Shown in pieces: positions 12,243-25,500 of a DNA stretch of 64,000 bases. The position numbers were made by a program, and so were the translations under genes. Under the pieces are notes generated by a model. That model did no database searches. It had not been told where the DNA came from and saw only the letters and a list, made by a program, of their open reading frames with translations. This DNA comes from Edaphochlamys debaryana. Taxonomy: Eukaryota; Chlorophyta; Chlorophyceae; Chlamydomonadales. The stretch lies in the NCBI GenBank assembly GCA_016858145.1, contig JAEHOE010000079.1, positions 496,001 through 560,000 on the forward strand, read 5' to 3'. Position 1 is the first letter of the stretch. Each line of letters opens with the position of its first letter.

Positions 12243-14567
12243 CCGGTGCGGCCGGGTCGATACGACGCCAGTGACGACGTTGACGTTGACGCGGGAGCGG
12301 CCGCTGCCGCGGCCGCCGCCACCGCCGCCGCTGGGGCCGTCGTCGCCGTCGTCCCCTTCCACGTCATCCATGTCCACGTCTGACTCATCCTCCGCAATCG
12401 TCTCGTGGTTGCGGCGGTACGGCAGCCCGCCGTACATGCCGCGCAGGCCGAGGCTGCCGCTGGGGGCCACGCCGGGGTGGTGCGAGTGCCCGGGGCCCAT
12501 GTTGCGTCCGGGCGCCGACCCGCCCATGAGGGGCGAGGTCCCCGTCACGAAGCCCGAGGTGACAGGCGACGTCCCCAGGGACGAGCTGGCCAAGCCGTCC
12601 CACTGCCCGCTCTCATCGTCTCCATTGCCCGTGGGGTTGGTGTGCGGCTGCACCGGCAGGGCAAGGGGGGAAAACAAGACTTGAGAGAGTGGTTGGGGGT
12701 TCCGCAGCGGCAGAGGTGGGGTGGGTCGTGTGGTCAGGTCGGCTATCGTTCCAGGTTGGAGGTCGCATCAGCTAGCACGTGTCTGTCGAGCCAAACCCGT
12801 CCACTGCAACTGACCCTAGCCCTGTCCGCAGCATCCGCCACCCGCCCGGCCCCTCACCAGGTTGGCGTGGTTTACGTTGGGGAAGTTGACCACGGCACGG
12901 GGCCCGCGGATCTCGCGGGCCGCCTTGTCGTACGCCAGTGCGGCCTCCTCGGCCGTGTCGTACGTCCCGAGCCACAGGCGGCAGCCCTTGTGCGGATCGC
13001 GGATCTCGGCTGCGTACTTGCCCCACGGCCTCTGCCTCACGCCGCGGTACTTGCACGCCCCCGACTTGTCCGGCTTAACGGACAGCGCGGGGGCAGAGGC
13101 CGAGGCCTTGCCGACGGACGTGCTAAGCAGGTTGCTGCTGCTGGTGCGGCGGCGGGAGGACAGCCTGCGGTCGGGCCACAGCAACAGCACCACGTCAGCC
13201 AGAATGGGTGGTGAGAGAGGGAAGTGGACGAAGCGGGCTGTGCCAAGAGCTCCTCAACCCCAACTACAACGACGAGCGCAATCTCCTGACAGCAGGACAG
13301 GAACAGGAAGGACAGCTAGCAGGAGCCACAACGACTGGAGCCTGAGAGGTGCAGGCCAGCTATCAAGCAAGCCAAGGGCACACTGCACGCACCTGGCGCC
13401 GCCAGGGGACGTGCCGAGGCTGGGCGGGCTGACGCCCAGCGGCGTACCCCCGGGGAGGTGGCTGCCGCTGCTGCGATAGCTGGTGCTGCAGATGCCCGCA
13501 GCGGGGTGGTCTGCCAGGCTGGACGGCAGGCCCCCCATGGCGCCGGGCGCCAGCGGCGGCCGTCCGTACGGACCGAGGCCAGAGGCGTCCCCGGGCGGCG
13601 CGCCCCCCGCGGAGCCGGACCCCTGCCCTGCGTCGCTGCCGCCTCCGGACAGGCCGCTGTGGCTCGCGCGAGCGAAATGGGGCGGCTTTGCGCCGGCCTG
13701 GGCAGACGGCGGGGCGCCGCCGCCTGAGGCCGACCCGGGTTGGAGCCACATGCTGGGCGCGCCGTGCACGGAGGCGGCCTGGGCGGCGGCAGCGATGGCT
13801 CCGACCGCAGGGCCCGCACTTGCAGCGGGTGCGGCGGCGTTGGCATCGGTAGCCACAGCGCCATTGGGCGCCAGGGCGGGCGGCTGGGCGTCGTGGCTGG
13901 CTTGGGAATGCGTGGGGCTGGAGCCGTCGCTGGGCTCTGCGGGGGGCGACGGCGCTAGTGGCGGCGTCGGGACAGCCTCCGTTGGGAGCGCCACGCTGGC
14001 TGCAATACCTCCCTGTGCTGGTTTTACGTCTGAAGCGGCTCCGGAAACTACCGTTGGCATGCCGGCGTGGGCTGCGACTGCCGCGCGGGCTGCGATTGCC
14101 GCCGCAGCTGCGGCAGCTGCGGCCGCGGCGGAGGTCAGTGGCGGGAGGCCAGGAAGGTTGGCCGGCAGGACCCCCGGAGCTCCAAAGGGAAGCGCCCCGA
14201 AGAAGGCCATAGGGTTAATCGCCCCTGGAGGAAACGGTATCGCGCCCGGAGGCAATGCAGGTGGCGCCCCTGGCAGCCCCAACGCCGGCGCGGGAGGGGC
14301 TGGGCCGCCGACGCTCGAGCTGATTGAAGATACTGGCGGGGACGTGCCTGTGTGCGGAAAGGAGCGTATCGGCTTCAATTACGCATATGCGCCACGTTGC
14401 GAGGTTTACAATGAGGCCACGGGGCCGTTTCAGGGCCGGTCCGACGACAGCGGGAAGCCGCGCGCTATGCATCCCGCGCGGCCCTCCCTCTTACCGGGCA
14501 GTTGCAGCCCCAAGCTCGCCGGGTCCAGCGCCAGCAGGCTGTGTTTCGTCTTGGCGTCCAGCATCAT
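12036..14567 (-). CDS. AP2/ERF-domain transcription factor
   Basis: Exons (descending): 14567-14495, 14347-13393, 13164-12858, 12647-12036; 648 aa. One complete AP2/ERF DNA-binding domain lies at about residues 382-438, from [19 protein letters not shown] to GPRAVVNFP, with the [17 protein letters not shown] helix between. It has ERF-like spacing and follows a short basic run (SSRRRTSSS). Long Ala/Pro/Gly-rich regions flank it, including poly-Ala tracts, and the tail holds an acidic patch ([15 protein letters not shown]). The product is likely a nuclear DNA-binding regulator; target and signal are unknown. The start chosen is the first ATG (ATGATG) whose exon splices in phase into the conserved reading frame. 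Single-AP2 proteins are numerous in volvocine algae, so no named orthologue is assigned. Confidence 0.88.
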
Positions 14568-16000
14568 CGGTCGCTCCTGCGAGCCACGTGTGAAACGCGA
14601 ATTGGTTTAGAATTGGAGCTGCGGCCGCTCGCCCGCTCGCCCGCAAGGAACGCTCAGCGTATCCGCCTCAGCGGATGACCTGAAGTCAAGATGCCCAATT
14701 GGCCGCGAAAGGTCGCGGGACGTCCGATTTGAGGGAAATTCCGCGGGGAGGAATATGACCCTCTGTGCCAGATCCGGCACATACGAAGGCCGAACACGTC
14801 CCGGTGAACGCGTCGGCGGTATCCAGGGTGCGTAAGGGTCGCGCGGAGGCCCTTCCGCTGGCCTGCGGGAGTCGTGTGCCCGCCGTGTCCCCAAACAAGC
14901 TCGCCAGCCTGATAACCCCGGCTTCGGCCAAGTATACGCAACACACGACGCAGCGACGTGGGCTGCAGGGGCAGCGCACGAAGCACCGCGACCCTGCCCT
15001 CCGCGAGCCCTCTCACCCTCAAGGTGCGAGCCGCGCGCGCGCCCAAATCGCCGGGCGACCCCCAGCAGCCTTCCAAGTCGGTCGTCAGTCGCAGCAGCGC
15101 TTTCTGCGCTCAGATTACCGCTGCGCACGTGCAACAGACCTTTAACTGAGGCTCGGCTGGTTTGCGCGCTTCATGGCTCTACGTGCAATGTGTTTGTGTG
15201 AATTTGTTGTTATGGCACTGTGGGGGCGTGCGGGGGCCAATTGGAGCTGAGGCCGAGCCCCGGGCCAACCTTGCGTCCCCCAATGCAGAGCTTCAACCGC
15301 CGAATTGCGCGGGCGCGCAGCCAACAGTCAGTCGTATCGTTCCACACTACGCCCCTTTGCGGCAATGCACATTTGCGGCAATCCGGATTGGCCCGCCAGG
15401 GCAACCACCAAAGCCCTTAAATCACCATTTGCGGCCTTTACCGGCCTGCGCAACCTGCACGCCTCAACGGCCCCAAACACCTAGAGCGTCAGATCTCGCA
15501 CGCAAGCCCAGCGGCTTATCTCGGCCCACCACCAAGCCACCTACAATTCGTGCCATCCCCGAACCCCCGCAGTATCACCGCCTTAGCATCCGTCAGTACT
15601 CGCCCTGCCTCGCACCCGCACGCTCGGCGCACATCATGGTTCCAGTACATTAAGCACGCAAAACAGACGCGGCATACAGTCATCAAGAAGTGACCCTCGC
15701 ACCCAATCTGGTCCACCCCCTCACTCTGCACGTTGCATTCACCCCTCACGCGGCTGGTGGGCCAGACCCGGTTGCACATTGCCGTAGCCCCTCACCAGCA
15801 GCCCCTGTAACCTTATCCACCCTGACCTGCCCAACATCCGACACCCTCCTCCAGCCGCCACCACCACGCAGCCGCACACCTTCGGCCACGCCCCGGCCAG
15901 CCACAGCGCTCTCCACAACCACCACCGACCCGACCACCATCCTACACCCTCCTCCAGCCGCCCAAGCCCAACTTCACGCCCCGCCCGCCCCTGCCCTACC
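14568..16000. other. AP2 upstream region and BAH-PHD 3' UTR
   Basis: Head-to-tail spacer between two minus-strand genes. It should hold the AP2 promoter (near 14.6-15.1 kb) and the 3' UTR of the BAH-PHD gene (near 16.0 kb). I found no minus-strand TGTAA, no TATA box I would defend, and no conserved protein. Confidence 0.4.
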
Positions 16001-18346
16001 TCACACCGCCGTGGCCGTGGCGGGTGCGCCCGGCTGCAGCGGCGCCGCCCCCGTCCCATTGCTCGTCCCCGCCGGCGCCCCCGCCCCCGAGCGCTGCTTC
16101 TTGGGCTGCGGCCGCGTGGCTGCGCAGCTGGGGCACGTGAAGTGCTCCTGCTGCAGCACCTCGGCATTGAGCTGCAGGCAGGACGGGTGGTACCTGGAGG
16201 GCAGGCAGGGCAGGAGCAGGGCAGGGGTAGCGGTCGGTCGAACGTGTGCCCGGAGGCGCTGGCAGCGGCGCAGCAGGCGGCGTCACTCGGGGGCGGGAAC
16301 TCGTTCGGCCCCCGCGCAAGCGAGGCACCCGCTCGAAGCCAACCCGTGGGGGCCCGGAAAGCTGCGGCAGCACGCTCACCACTCGTCGCATGCGTCGCAC
16401 ATGACCATGGGCCGGTCGGGGTTGTACGGCAGCTCGCACAGGCAGTACCTGCGGGGGCAGCCAAGGCAGCAAGCAAAGGGGTGGAGATCAGACAACACCT
16501 TCCTAGGTGCACACAAAGAACCGCGGCCTGGCTCTGGGACAGCGGCCCATAGGCCAGCGCGCCTGCAAACGCCCTGGGAACCTCTCCCTGGCTCTCCCTG
16601 CCGCTCCTTCTTGCCGCCATTCAAACCCGACATTGACAAAGGTCACCCGCAGACTGCGCAGAGACATCTCAATGGCCCGGGTACTCACACTGGCACTCGG
16701 TCCGGCTCGAACTGCTTGGTACGGGGCTGCGGGAAATCGAGGAGAGGAGAGTTGGAGAGGCTGAGCGACAAAGGTAAGGTGCGAGCCACGCAACGGAGGC
16801 TGCGTCAGTGCTTTGGCGGCGGAGCGCCGTCCGGCCCGGGCGCCTTCGGTAGAGCCCTCTGCCCAGCCTGCCCTGCCACGAGGACACTGAGGTCCCTACC
16901 TTGTACTTGAACCGGCTGAAGAAGTCGTTTTCCGTCCGCTCTGGCAAGCTCTATGGCGGCAGGGTCGCATAGGGTCGAGGCATGACGGTCAGAATGCAAT
17001 GCTGACAGGGTTGCAGTACCAAAGCCGGGACTGCTCGCCGGACCGGCCGTTCACAGGGCGGTCTACCAGAACACCGCCACCAGCGCAGGCAGTGGCCGGT
17101 TCCTGTCGGTATCCACACTCTTCCCTCCACGCTCAGGTACCGTTAATCCAAACACAAGGGCTGTGCTGCCCAGACACAATTCACACGCACGTACGGCAAG
17201 CGCCTGCGGGCCAGGTGCACAGGCGTGCGGGAGGGTTCAACGCTCGAGGGCGGCTCACCTCCCACCGCGTCACGTTGTGCACCATGCAGCGGCCCAGGAT
17301 TGCGGCCAGCGGGGCCTTGTCCTGGTGGTCGCTGTCAAACACCTCCGCCTCGCCATGGAAGGCCTGGCGGGGGGCGGAGAGGCAAGGCGTGTGTTTGGGA
17401 TGCCCAGAGGGCCAGGGAGCCAGTGTGCCGAGGTTGATGGGCCAGGGAGGGAATGCGAGGGCTGCGGGCCGGGATGGTGTCCATAGCACGCGCACGCCGG
17501 GTCCAAGACGCGCAAGCTGGGTGTAGCAGGCGCGAAAACCGCTGGGAGAAGGGCTTGCCCCGGCGTGGGATCCCGGGCGCACCTTCCGCCCGCCAATCGC
17601 CTCCTCTGGTCGGTAGAACCATGTCACCTCGAGCTGCAGCGGCGGGGCGGGCCAGGGTGCTCCGGTCAGTCGGGCCCTTGACAGCAGCCCATAACAGTAG
17701 TGAAACACCTCATGGCAAGTTCCCCCCACTTCCACCTGAGCTGGGTTCGCGGCCCCGGGCACCCAGGAAGGGGGCTGGAGCCCCCCGCTGTGCACTCAAG
17801 CTCCCCAGACTCCAGAGGTCCCTCCCCCGAAATGAGGTCCTGCTCCTTCAGGCCTCGCATGCGCCCATCCCGGACAATGCAATCCGCTCCGCACGGCCCG
17901 TCTCCATTGAGGTCCACACGTCTGCCAGGCCAGGCCAGTACTCCCGCCATCGGCTGCCCCGTGACCCCGTCTCCGCTGCGAAGGCGAGACAGCCTACCTC
18001 CACGTCGGTCGGGTCAGCGCCTATCTGGATGAGCTTCTTGATGCGCGCAATCTGCAAGCAAGGTGTCTTGTCAGCTTGCAGCGCGGATCCTAGCACTGCG
18101 ACGGATCTTCCCTTCGCGCACTGACCGCGCCCAAGCCGCTGCCCTGAACCCCCACAACCCTCCCCCCAGGCCCACCCCACGCCCGAGCACCCGACCCCAC
18201 CGCCCACCCCCCAGTCCCCTTCTGGAATAACCACCACCTACGTAGGCAGGCGCTGAGGCGTCCGGGTTGATGAGAACGCAGTCCCCGGGCCGGTACTCCT
18301 CCCCGTCATGAATCGCCGAGGCGAGCTCTTTTCGCTTGCCCTTCAT
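16001..18346 (-). CDS. BAH-PHD chromatin reader, SHL/EBS-like
   Basis: Exons (descending): 18346-18242, 18051-17998, 17633-17583, 17363-17259, 16950-16900, 16726-16689, 16448-16380, 16193-16001; 221 aa, close to plant SHL/EBS (about 230 aa). A BAH domain spans about 20-133 (GDCVLINPD, VTWFYRPEEAIGGRK, GRCMVHNVTRWE, DFFSRFKYK). A PHD finger directly follows, with C137, C139, C152, C155, H160, C163, C178 and C181 in Cys4-His-Cys3 order. Plant EBS and SHL bind methylated histone H3 through both domains and regulate flowering; in an alga a general histone-H3 reader role is the safe inference. The short C-terminal tail is basic, then Ala/Gly/Pro-rich. The start ATG is the first in the conserved frame. 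Confidence 0.92.
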
Positions 18347-18717
18347 GCCTCCTAGTCGGAGCGTCTACCGCAACAGACAGTGTCACTGGGTAAGGGCCCT
18401 CCCAGGCTCTGCCCGCAAAGATGCAACTGAAGGCGCGCCCAAAACTAGTATGCGCGGAGAGTGTGACGTAGTTACAGTATTGGGTGTTTGGCGACTTCAG
18501 GCAAGTACTCGCAGTGCGCAGCGCTGCGCCGGGAATGCATTCGGGTGCCCGAATGCCCGCCCAACAGCGCGGTACACCTGCAACTCTGGACTTGGTGCAA
18601 CTAACTATTAATCCTGTAGATCGAGCTCTAGATATACACAACACTGCGCCGAAACAGACCAACCGAGCGTCCCGGCCGGGCGCAGTTGGCTCTTCTACGA
18701 GCCGCTACGTTAACTAG
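18347..18717. promoter_or_regulatory. Divergent promoter region, BAH-PHD / OST3
   Basis: 371 bp between opposite start codons. A TATA-like gatataca at 18631-18638 sits about 85 bp before the OST3 ATG. No matching element was identified for the minus-strand gene. Confidence 0.5.
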
Positions 18718-21700
18718 ATGGTTGCCATGAGGTCTCTGGTCGCTGCCCTGTCTTTGCTCCTCGTGGCGGTGTCGGGCGCTGCGGCAGAGTCGGTGAGGAC
18801 CGGGCCGATGATCCACGTCGCACACCAGCGTCCGCAGCTCCCCAGCCTGTGATCTGAGCATCAAAAGTCTAAAGGCAGCAGACGGAGTCCTTGCGGAGTG
18901 GATGGGGGCCAGGCCAGCGGCCGTCCTGACCTCGGGACAGCGGGGCAGACCCGACACGCTGCGGCAAAACCCTCCGGCAGACCCCGGCGCGTTGCGAAGT
19001 CCATTGCTGCTTTGCTGTGCTGTGTTGCGCCAGGGAGCAATAAATACCTCTGCACGCCGCCCCTGGGCGCCGGTGTGGGTAAACGCACTGCCGGGCCCTT
19101 GGTCTGTTTTGGTCCAGAACCCTGCGCCCCGCTGTGCAGGATGCCGCGGAGCTGGCCCACCTCCGGAAGCAATCACGCGACGCGGTCATTCCACTGGACG
19201 ATAACATCTGGAATGACTACGTAGATGGGCCGAGCCGCCCGTACGCTGTGGTGATCTTCTACTCCGCCCAGCAGGTGCGCAGCAGATCGGCCGGCTCAGG
19301 AGGCTAATGATCGGGGGGCTTGGGAGCGTGGAAGGCAAGCATACGAGGCCTTCCATTGCTGGACCATTTCCGGCACGGCTCAAGACCGCGGAGCAGGGCT
19401 CAATCTTCGTCAGCGTTCTGCAGGACCTCTCAGCGGCCCCCCGGTCCCAGCCGGTGCCGCTAAGCTGGGGCTCGAGGCGAGGACGTGAGGTAGTGGAGAA
19501 GCACCGGCAGAGGTTTCCCGCGCCCAGCAACCCACGGGCCGATGGGGATGCAGCATGGCTCCTTCGAACAGGTCCCCGCCGCCGTTGGCCGACCCGCCTG
19601 CATGCGGGCCACCTACACCCGAAGGATACCCTGGGCCCTCGTGGTTGGTGACAAGGAATGGCAGGGCGTGCGCTTTGCCACCCATTTGGCCGCCGGCAGG
19701 CGACCCCTGCGCGGGGAGGGTTTGGCGCCCTGCCTTCCCGCGCCCGGGCTGGCTGAGGCACAGGAAGCTGGGGCACAGCAGGCGACGTTGGGCCTGCAGC
19801 AGGAGGCCTGCACGTAACTGCGGACTGCGTGCATCAAAACCGCCGCAATCACGGCTCACCGGTTCGTCCGTCCGCCCTTCGCCCTGCCTCCGGAGGCGTA
19901 GGCGCACACACGCCGCGACCGGATCCACACCACCAGCATCCGAGCATTCCCACCGCAGTACCGTCACCAGAATGCCACCCTCCGTCGTTCCCTTGCAGGT
20001 GATTGAGCAGAACCCCAACCTGCGGCTCGACGAGCTGCGTCGCGAGTTCGGCCTGGCCGCCACGGCCTTCGCGCGCGGCTCTGACGCCGACAAGGTCTTC
20101 TTCTTCGAGGCGGCCCTGGAGACCAGCCAGAAGCCCTTCGCCATGCTGCAGGCAAGGGATAGGGGCATGGAGCAAGGGGGTAGAAGGGGAGGGTTCGGAG
20201 GATGGGGGCCTGGCCAGGCAGCCCGCGGTCAGTCGGCGGCGGCCGTGTACACGGGAGGTCGGGCGCGTGCAGAATCCCTTGTGGGGCCGCCCTGTTGCAG
20301 TACGGTTGCTCCCTGCGCACAGAGCAGCACTTGTCACGTGCGCCAAGGCGCTGGGGGGATGCGGCGTCGGGGGTCACGGCCTTGACCCCTAGCCCCTTAC
20401 CGCGAGCCCGTGGCACCCGGACAGGTCAACGCGCTGCCCTACGTGGTGCGCATCCCTCCCTCTCTGTCCGTGTCGGGCGGCACCGTGGAGGTGCCCAAGG
20501 TGGAGAAGATGCTGCCCGACTCGGTGGGTGGCGGCCGCCTGGGGGGTCCCCCTGGGGGGTCCTCACGTCGGGGTCCCCACAGGGTTGGGGTCTCGCCTTG
20601 GGGGCTCCTTCTAGGGCGGGTGGGCCGGGGTGGAGCGGGGCAGGGAGCTGGCACAGGCTGGCAACGGGCCGGTGGGTAGCTGCAGCTTCCACCCACAAGC
20701 AGAATCAAGGCTTCCAACTCAACCAGGCCAGCCGGGGACCTCAAAGGCTGCTCCGCCCTTTACCCCTGTTGCCCACCCGCCGCGCCCCCAGTTCACGGGC
20801 GCTGCCTACCCCTGGCCCGCGGAGGCCTTCATTGAGCACATGGGCACCCGCGTGGGTCTGTCCGCGGCCGCCGTGGACCGGCCCTCCATCTATAAGTCCC
20901 CCTTCTTCCCCTTCATCGTCTTCGGCGCCCTCGTCACCGCCATGTACCTGGGGTACAAGGTGAGCGCGGCCCAGCCGCATCCTGACCCAGCCCACGCACA
21001 ATTGACTGCTTGGCCTCGCTGGCTGCTGACGGGGTCGCAGGGCCCCGGGCCCTGCTGCCGCTGTATCCGCACGCTTGCGCCAGCCGCTGCAGCCAGGCCC
21101 GTGAAGCCGTATCAAGACGTTATGCGGCCGCCGATCTGCCTTCCTGCCTTTCTTGCCTTCCTCCCCTGCCCGCCCCCAGATCTACATGCTGGCCCTGCTG
21201 CGCCACGCCGCCATCTGGGCGGTGGTGTCCATGGCCATCTTCTGGTTCTCGGCCAGCGGGGGCATGTACAACATCATCCGCGGCGTGCCCTTCTGGATCC
21301 GCGACCGCAACGGCCGCCTGCAGGTGCGCCGCCAGGCCCCGCCTCCCCTCCGCCCCGCCCGCCGTACACGCTTCCACTCATAGCCCCGCTGGCTGGCGCG
21401 GGTGCGCCCGTGCCTTGCCTTTTCCGTGCATACCGTAGCCAGAGCTAACCTCGCCTGTCCGTCTGCCCGCCCCCCTGCCTGCCGCGCAGTTCTTCCTCAC
21501 GGGCGGCCGCGGCGCTCTGGGCGCCGAGGGCTTCGTGCTGGGCTCCCTGTACCTGGCCATCTCGTTGTCCATCGCCTTCATCACCTTCCTGGCGCCCCGC
21601 ATCTCATCGCGCATCGCCCGCGACCTGTCGTCCACCTTGGGCGCGCTGGTGGCCACGGCCGCCTTCTACCAGACCTTCCAGCTCTGGAGCCAGAAGACTG

Positions 21701-21735
21701 GGTACCGCCACTCGAGCTTCCTCATGCGCGGCTGA
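18718..21735 (+). CDS. OST3: Oligosaccharyltransferase subunit OST3/OST6
   Basis: Exons: 18718-18792, 19140-19274, 19999-20151, 20425-20523, 20792-20959, 21180-21323, 21490-21735; 339 aa, like plant OST3/6. An N-terminal signal peptide (MVAMRSLVAALSLLLVAVSG) precedes a thioredoxin-like luminal domain (YAVVIFYSAQQ, LDELRREFGL, VNALPYVVRI). Four membrane segments follow, around FIVFGALVTAMYLGY, AAIWAVVSMAIFWF, LGSLYLAISLSIAFITF and TLGALVATAAFYQTF. The protein is a subunit of the ER complex that N-glycosylates proteins. The CxxC redox motif of animal and yeast Ost3/6 is absent, as in plants. Intron 3 has a GC donor (CAG|GCAAGG). The start is the only ATG giving a signal peptide that splices in phase. 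Confidence 0.93.
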
Positions 21736-22548
21736 GCAGGATGGCAAAGCTGGGACTGGGAGGCGGGTGGCGGTGATGGCGGTTATGTGGGGATGTCGAG
21801 TGGGGTGGGCGTAGGGGAGGCCTTGTGCGCAGTGGCTAAGGTGGGGGGGAGGGTGTAGCCGCGTGCGACTTGCGGGCTGTGGGCCGCTGGGGTATGAGGG
21901 TACCGGACGCACCTTCCACACTGCTAGCAAGTGCGGCGCAGGTATCGGATTTAGGCGGTAGTTGCTGGGTGCCTGTGTGCCAGTCTCTCGTCCTGAGCGG
22001 CACGGAAGGTGACTGGGGGCAGCTTGTGGACATGCGAGCTTGGAAGAGGTGTGCCCGTCGGTGCCCGACCTCTGGCCCCCCCTCGTCCGAAAGTCATAGG
22101 ACTTGCTCGGGACGGCCTGACGCATGTGCAGAAGGAGGCCGGCGCTTCGAGGCCAGACTTCCAACTGCAAATCCATTTGCGCCTTGAGAAGAGATATCTA
22201 GTTTGGTCGTTACACATGCGTAGCGGCCACGCTTCTCACTCTGGAACCCGATCTAGGGCATGCTCACGTACACCCTAGGCAGATTGCTAAATGCGCAAGC
22301 GCTTGCCCTTCATTATCCCGCTCCATGCAGCCCCAAGTCCCGAGCCTTAACCTTCCTGACCCTCGAAGTCTGTCCTCCGTCACCCACACAACGCACGGAG
22401 CAGTGCCGTGCCCCCGCTCCCCCCTTAAGTTAGCCTAGACGTACGCAGGAGGAGTCTCTCCGGAACACGTGTCAGTGTGCTACCTCAAAATACCATCAGC
22501 AAGGCAGCCTTTCAGGCCGCCTCCGGAACCAACCAGCAGGCCCACTGC
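21736..22548. other. Convergent 3' UTRs of OST3 and TM9SF copy A
   Basis: 813 bp with no coding signal. A minus-strand TGTAA (22210-22214) probably ends TM9SF A. I see no clean plus-strand TGTAA for OST3. Confidence 0.5.
22210..22214 (-). terminator. Poly(A) signal TGTAA of TM9SF copy A
   Basis: ttaca on the plus strand, about 335 nt past the TM9SF A stop codon, a usual 3' UTR length in these algae. Confidence 0.6.
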
Positions 22549-25500
22549 TTACTCGCACTTGATGGCCCTGCAAGAGAGGCACACAGGGTTTGGGCGTGAT
22601 CAGCAGGGCGGACGGCACACACAATTAGCCCCAGCCACTGGCCATGCGAAGGACGACACCGCCTATCCACGTTCCACGTACCGGTAGATGTGCCGCACGA
22701 ACGTAAGGGACGCGCGGAAACCGACGGAGCCGAGCATGAGGAAGAAGGCGTAGCAGACCACGGCGTTGTAGCCGAAGAAGAACGAGGTCTGCATGAAGCC
22801 GTTCATGTCCGAGCGAGCATAGTAGTAGTAGAAGCAGTAGCCGTACACGAAGATACCGGTGGAGCCACCGCACAGGAACGAGCGCCACCACCACCTGGGG
22901 GCACGGGGACGACGGGCGCAGGCAGTCAGGGGCAGGGTTTAAGGTGGCCTCGACAAGCACCTGTCACTGCGCTTCGGGAGTCCACTTTCCCGCCTTGCTT
23001 GTCCCTCCTGCCCTTTCGTCCCCGGCCTTGCGTCCGGCATACGGCCTACCATACGTCCCGTCCACATGCGGCCGGATTAGAGCTGGTCTTGACAAACCCC
23101 AATGGCCCGCATCGCTCGCCCGTAGGGTTACGATTCTCCAGCCTTGGTTCGTCTGTCAGGGCTCATCCCGTGTGCCCCGCTGCTGATGCACCATGGCCCT
23201 GCCCCACCCGTCGCCGTGTGTGCTCTCCCCCGCACCTGTGGTCCTCCACGGCCAGCTGGAAGTAGGTGAGGGCCACGGTGATGAAGGCGGTGACGATGAT
23301 GAGGATGATGAACACGATGAAGAGGATGGAGTAGATCGTGTAGACCTTGTGGCCCCAGATCGAGGCGAAGATGTAGTACAGCTCAATGTAGATGGCCGAG
23401 AAGGGCAGGAAGCCGGCCATGACCATTTGGGGGACGGTGGTGCGGTACCAGGGCAGCGAGGGGATGTCGCGGGGGAACTTGGTGGTCCTGCAGCGGGTAG
23501 GCGGGTGCGGTGCGGGTTCGTGTTCAGTGCCCTGGGCCCAGGCTGAGGTGTCCCCATGCAACCAGCGAGGGCTGTCCCAGACCCAGGCCCGGCTGAGCCC
23601 AGATCCTGCACGCTCCCAGCACTGCCTTGCTGCCCCCGGCCAGCTGCCTCCTGCTGCCCCTGCCAGATGTGCACTCGCACCTGCAAGGAGCGTTGAACTC
23701 CACCTTCGCGTTCTTAGCGGCAATGCCACCCAGCACGGTCAGGGGGAAGGTGATCAGAGCCCAGATCAGGATAATGATGACGATGGTGCCGAAGGGCAGG
23801 GCGGCCGTGGAGCGGTAGAAGATGGCAACCGTGTTCAGGAAGGAGAACACGACCAGCACGGGCCCGCAGTACAGGGAGGTGCACAGCACCACGTTGGACA
23901 CCCAGTTGGTGCCACCGAACATCTTGTAGTGCAGGCCGCTCACGTAGCCTGCGGGGCAGAAGGCATGATGGTCGCAAGGGGGCTTAGTGCTCCCGCGTGT
24001 CTGGATCCCACACGCCTGCCTCTATGTCCGTCGGAACGCCTTTGACACGTGCCAACCCTCCATGACGAGCTCCACACAAACGACTCCTGGTCTCAACGTC
24101 CAGTCTCCTGCTTAGCAACCCTGGTACCGGGGAGCGCTAGCCCTGGCCTGAAAGGTGCAAGGTCCTCCCTCGGCGCCTCGCAACCCTGCTGTTGCTTGCC
24201 CCGCCTCGGCCTCCAAGCCCCCCTACGCTGTGGACTTCAATCCAGCTCGCGCACTCCAATGCGCGGCATCCTGGCTGCCCCAACCCTGCGTCACCACCCA
24301 ACACCTACCCGAGATACCGGCGGTGAGGGCATAGAGCACCACACAAGCCGACAGCAGCCCGCCGCGGTTGTAAGGGTAGAACACGCCCACCAGCGCCAGC
24401 GCGAAGATGCACATAGCCATGGCCAGGATCTGAGCGCCCACACCCATCATGGCCGAGAACAGGTTGTACTGGGGAGGGAAGCGGAACACGTCGCCGTGCA
24501 GGTACTTCCAGCCAGTCTCCTCCTGCTCCTCGCCCATCTCATCGTCACGCGTGTACTTCATGAAGTCGTTCTTAAGCACACGCAGCAGAATGGTGGCCAG
24601 GAAACCCGTCAGCAGGAGGACGGTCACGCACGAGTTGATGATGGAGAACCAGTGGATCTAGAGGAGATATGTTGGTCAGAGCACGGGCAATGAGGGGGTC
24701 AGTGCTGCAGGCGAGGTATGAAACAGCAAGCAACATCCAGGCAGGGTGCAGGTTGAGGGGCAAGGGAACGGAGTCTGTAAACTGCAATGAACACCAAGGC
24801 CGAGCTCGCCCGTGCCGTCCACACCGGTCAGCCGCTGGACGAGTCTGTCTGACATGCAGCACATGCAGCACGTGGGCCCCCGCCAGCTCCCTGCCCTCCC
24901 TCGCGACCCCTCAAGCCAGCCGCAGCCCACCACTGCACCCTGCGACACGCACCTCAAGGTGCTGTGGCAGGAACGAGTAGCGAGCATAGCGATCCATACG
25001 GTGGTCAAACGTGACCGACGACTGCTTCCACTTGACCGAGTAAGAGAACTGCACGTCCAGCTTCTCCGCCGTGGTGATGTCCACGGTGCGCATAGGGTCG
25101 CTAGAAACGTTAATCTCGATGATACGATCATCATTGTAGGAGAGGTCGAAGTGGAAGTGCGTGAAGAGGAAGTACTTGTGCGTGCCGGTCTGCACAATCT
25201 TCTCCACCTTGCCAATGAAGCCCCACACCGGCAGGTCGTCGTAGAACATCTGCACGGGAGGGGGTGCATGCGCGTGAGGGGGCCGCTGGGGAACGCTAGG
25301 GCAAGGGCGGGACAGGGGCGGGGCGATGGGGGGCACGCGTGTCGCGGGCACCTGGAAGTAGTAGTCCTGCTTGACGGCATCACGGAACTTCTTCAGGTCG
25401 TCCGCGGTCAGCGACTTCTTGCACAACACCGAGTTCTCCACGTCGGTGCGGAACTTGAGCTCGTAGGGCGTGGTCACCAACCGGTCGCCCTCAAGCACCT

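Noticed and set aside
13483..14610. 375-codon plus-strand open frame
   Set aside because: Antisense to exon 2 of the AP2 gene; Gly/Ala composition mirrors that exon and no family motif is present.
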